IMG/VR virus record: IMGVR_UViG_3300018954_000043
Location: 1 to 47,849 of that record
Reading direction: 5' to 3' (one strand)
DNA: 47,849 bases
Origin: a virus
Position 1 is the first letter of the stretch; each line of letters begins with the position of its first letter. A program made the translations under genes and the position numbers. Positions 47,553-47,849 of the stretch are shown here, piece by piece. The notes beneath the pieces are model-generated. The model did no database searches. It was given only the letters and a program-made list of their open reading frames with translations, and was not told the origin of the DNA.

Positions 47553-47849
47553 ATGAAAGCGCACGTTTATGTCGGGCGGGAGATTGAGATACCAGACGAA
47601 GAGTTGCCGCGCATCGTGCGCGCCGTAAAGAGCGAACGTGTCCGTCGCCTGCGAAACGACCCGCGATTCAGCGACCAAACCGACTTCAAAAAGTTTCCCG
47701 TGCAGGTATGCGAAATCATCGAGAAGGCGGTTGATCTCGGCATTCTGAAACTCAAAGATATTTCGACCGACGCGGACGATGGTCGAAGGTGGTGGTGCGG
47801 GCGTCTCATCACCCGGGAAGAGTGGTGGGAGATCGTGGAAGCCCGCTAA
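47553..47849 (+). CDS. Unknown small protein at right end
   Basis: A 98-aa protein behind GGAGAAAAT; stop TAA is the last codon of the window. VYVGREIEIPDEELPRIVRA and FPVQVCEIIEKAVDLGILKL suggest alpha/beta fold; RWWCGRLITREEWWEIVEAR ends it. Not recognised. Confidence 0.55.
   Translation: MKAHVYVGREIEIPDEELPRIVRAVKSERVRRLRNDPRFSDQTDFKKFPVQVCEIIEKAVDLGILKLKDISTDADDGRRWWCGRLITREEWWEIVEAR

Overview
The window reads as one nearly complete tailed-phage genome of about 48 kb (siphovirus type, lambda-like tail order) that probably lives as a plasmid when it is a prophage, i.e. a phage-plasmid. The late genes run in one direction (minus strand): small and large terminase (25.8-24.0 kb), portal, protease-scaffold, decoration-like protein, major capsid, head-tail connectors, major tail tube, tail chaperones, a 1223-aa tape measure, distal tail, a Cys-containing hub, and fibre-like proteins (down to 4.1 kb). 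No integrase or transposase is visible. At the left end a ParA ATPase, a small HTH protein and a winged-helix type initiator with 18-bp iterons inside its own gene provide plasmid-style replication and partition.

Layout. 0-0.24 kb: non-coding. 0.24-1.9 kb (minus): rep, parA, HTH. 2.0-4.1 kb (plus): cassette of small unknown genes with repeated leaders. 4.1-25.8 kb (minus): tail, head and packaging genes, interrupted by two plus-strand mini-transcription units at 10.5 and 11.6 kb that look like morons. 25.8-29.3 kb (minus): small zinc protein, a single-domain response regulator, holin-like coiled-coil/TM protein, secreted and lipoprotein-like genes, and a membrane-anchored M15 endolysin. 29.3-42.8 kb (minus): early/replication block: HNH, SLOG-like protein, two paralogous replisome-organizer proteins, DnaB helicase, SSB, DNA methyltransferase, many tiny Cys-rich or one-TM proteins, and a two-gene module whose larger member carries 39 tetrapeptide repeats. 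42.75-43.17 kb: GC-rich non-coding. 43.4-47.8 kb: divergent control region with a repeated TATAAAGTTATA operator, a ribbon-helix-helix-like protein, an apparently catalytically dead S24-like domain fused to PAS, and secreted/cargo-like genes.

Host. High GC, many GTG/TTG starts, AGGAG-type ribosome binding sites, and a secreted protein whose N-terminal domain (LTNSDVIELHKAGLS...) resembles one I associate with Acidobacteriota suggest an acidobacterial (possibly Blastocatellia) host; this is inference, not proof. 

The most unusual features are: the tetrapeptide-repeat gene, in which every 12-bp unit varies at only two bases, both changing the amino acid; the palindromic 18-bp iterons embedded in rep; the pair of divergent start modules with identical 16-nt spacing inside the tail operon; the shared operator set linking 43.6 and 46.5 kb; and the phage-borne response regulator and dead-S24-PAS protein.
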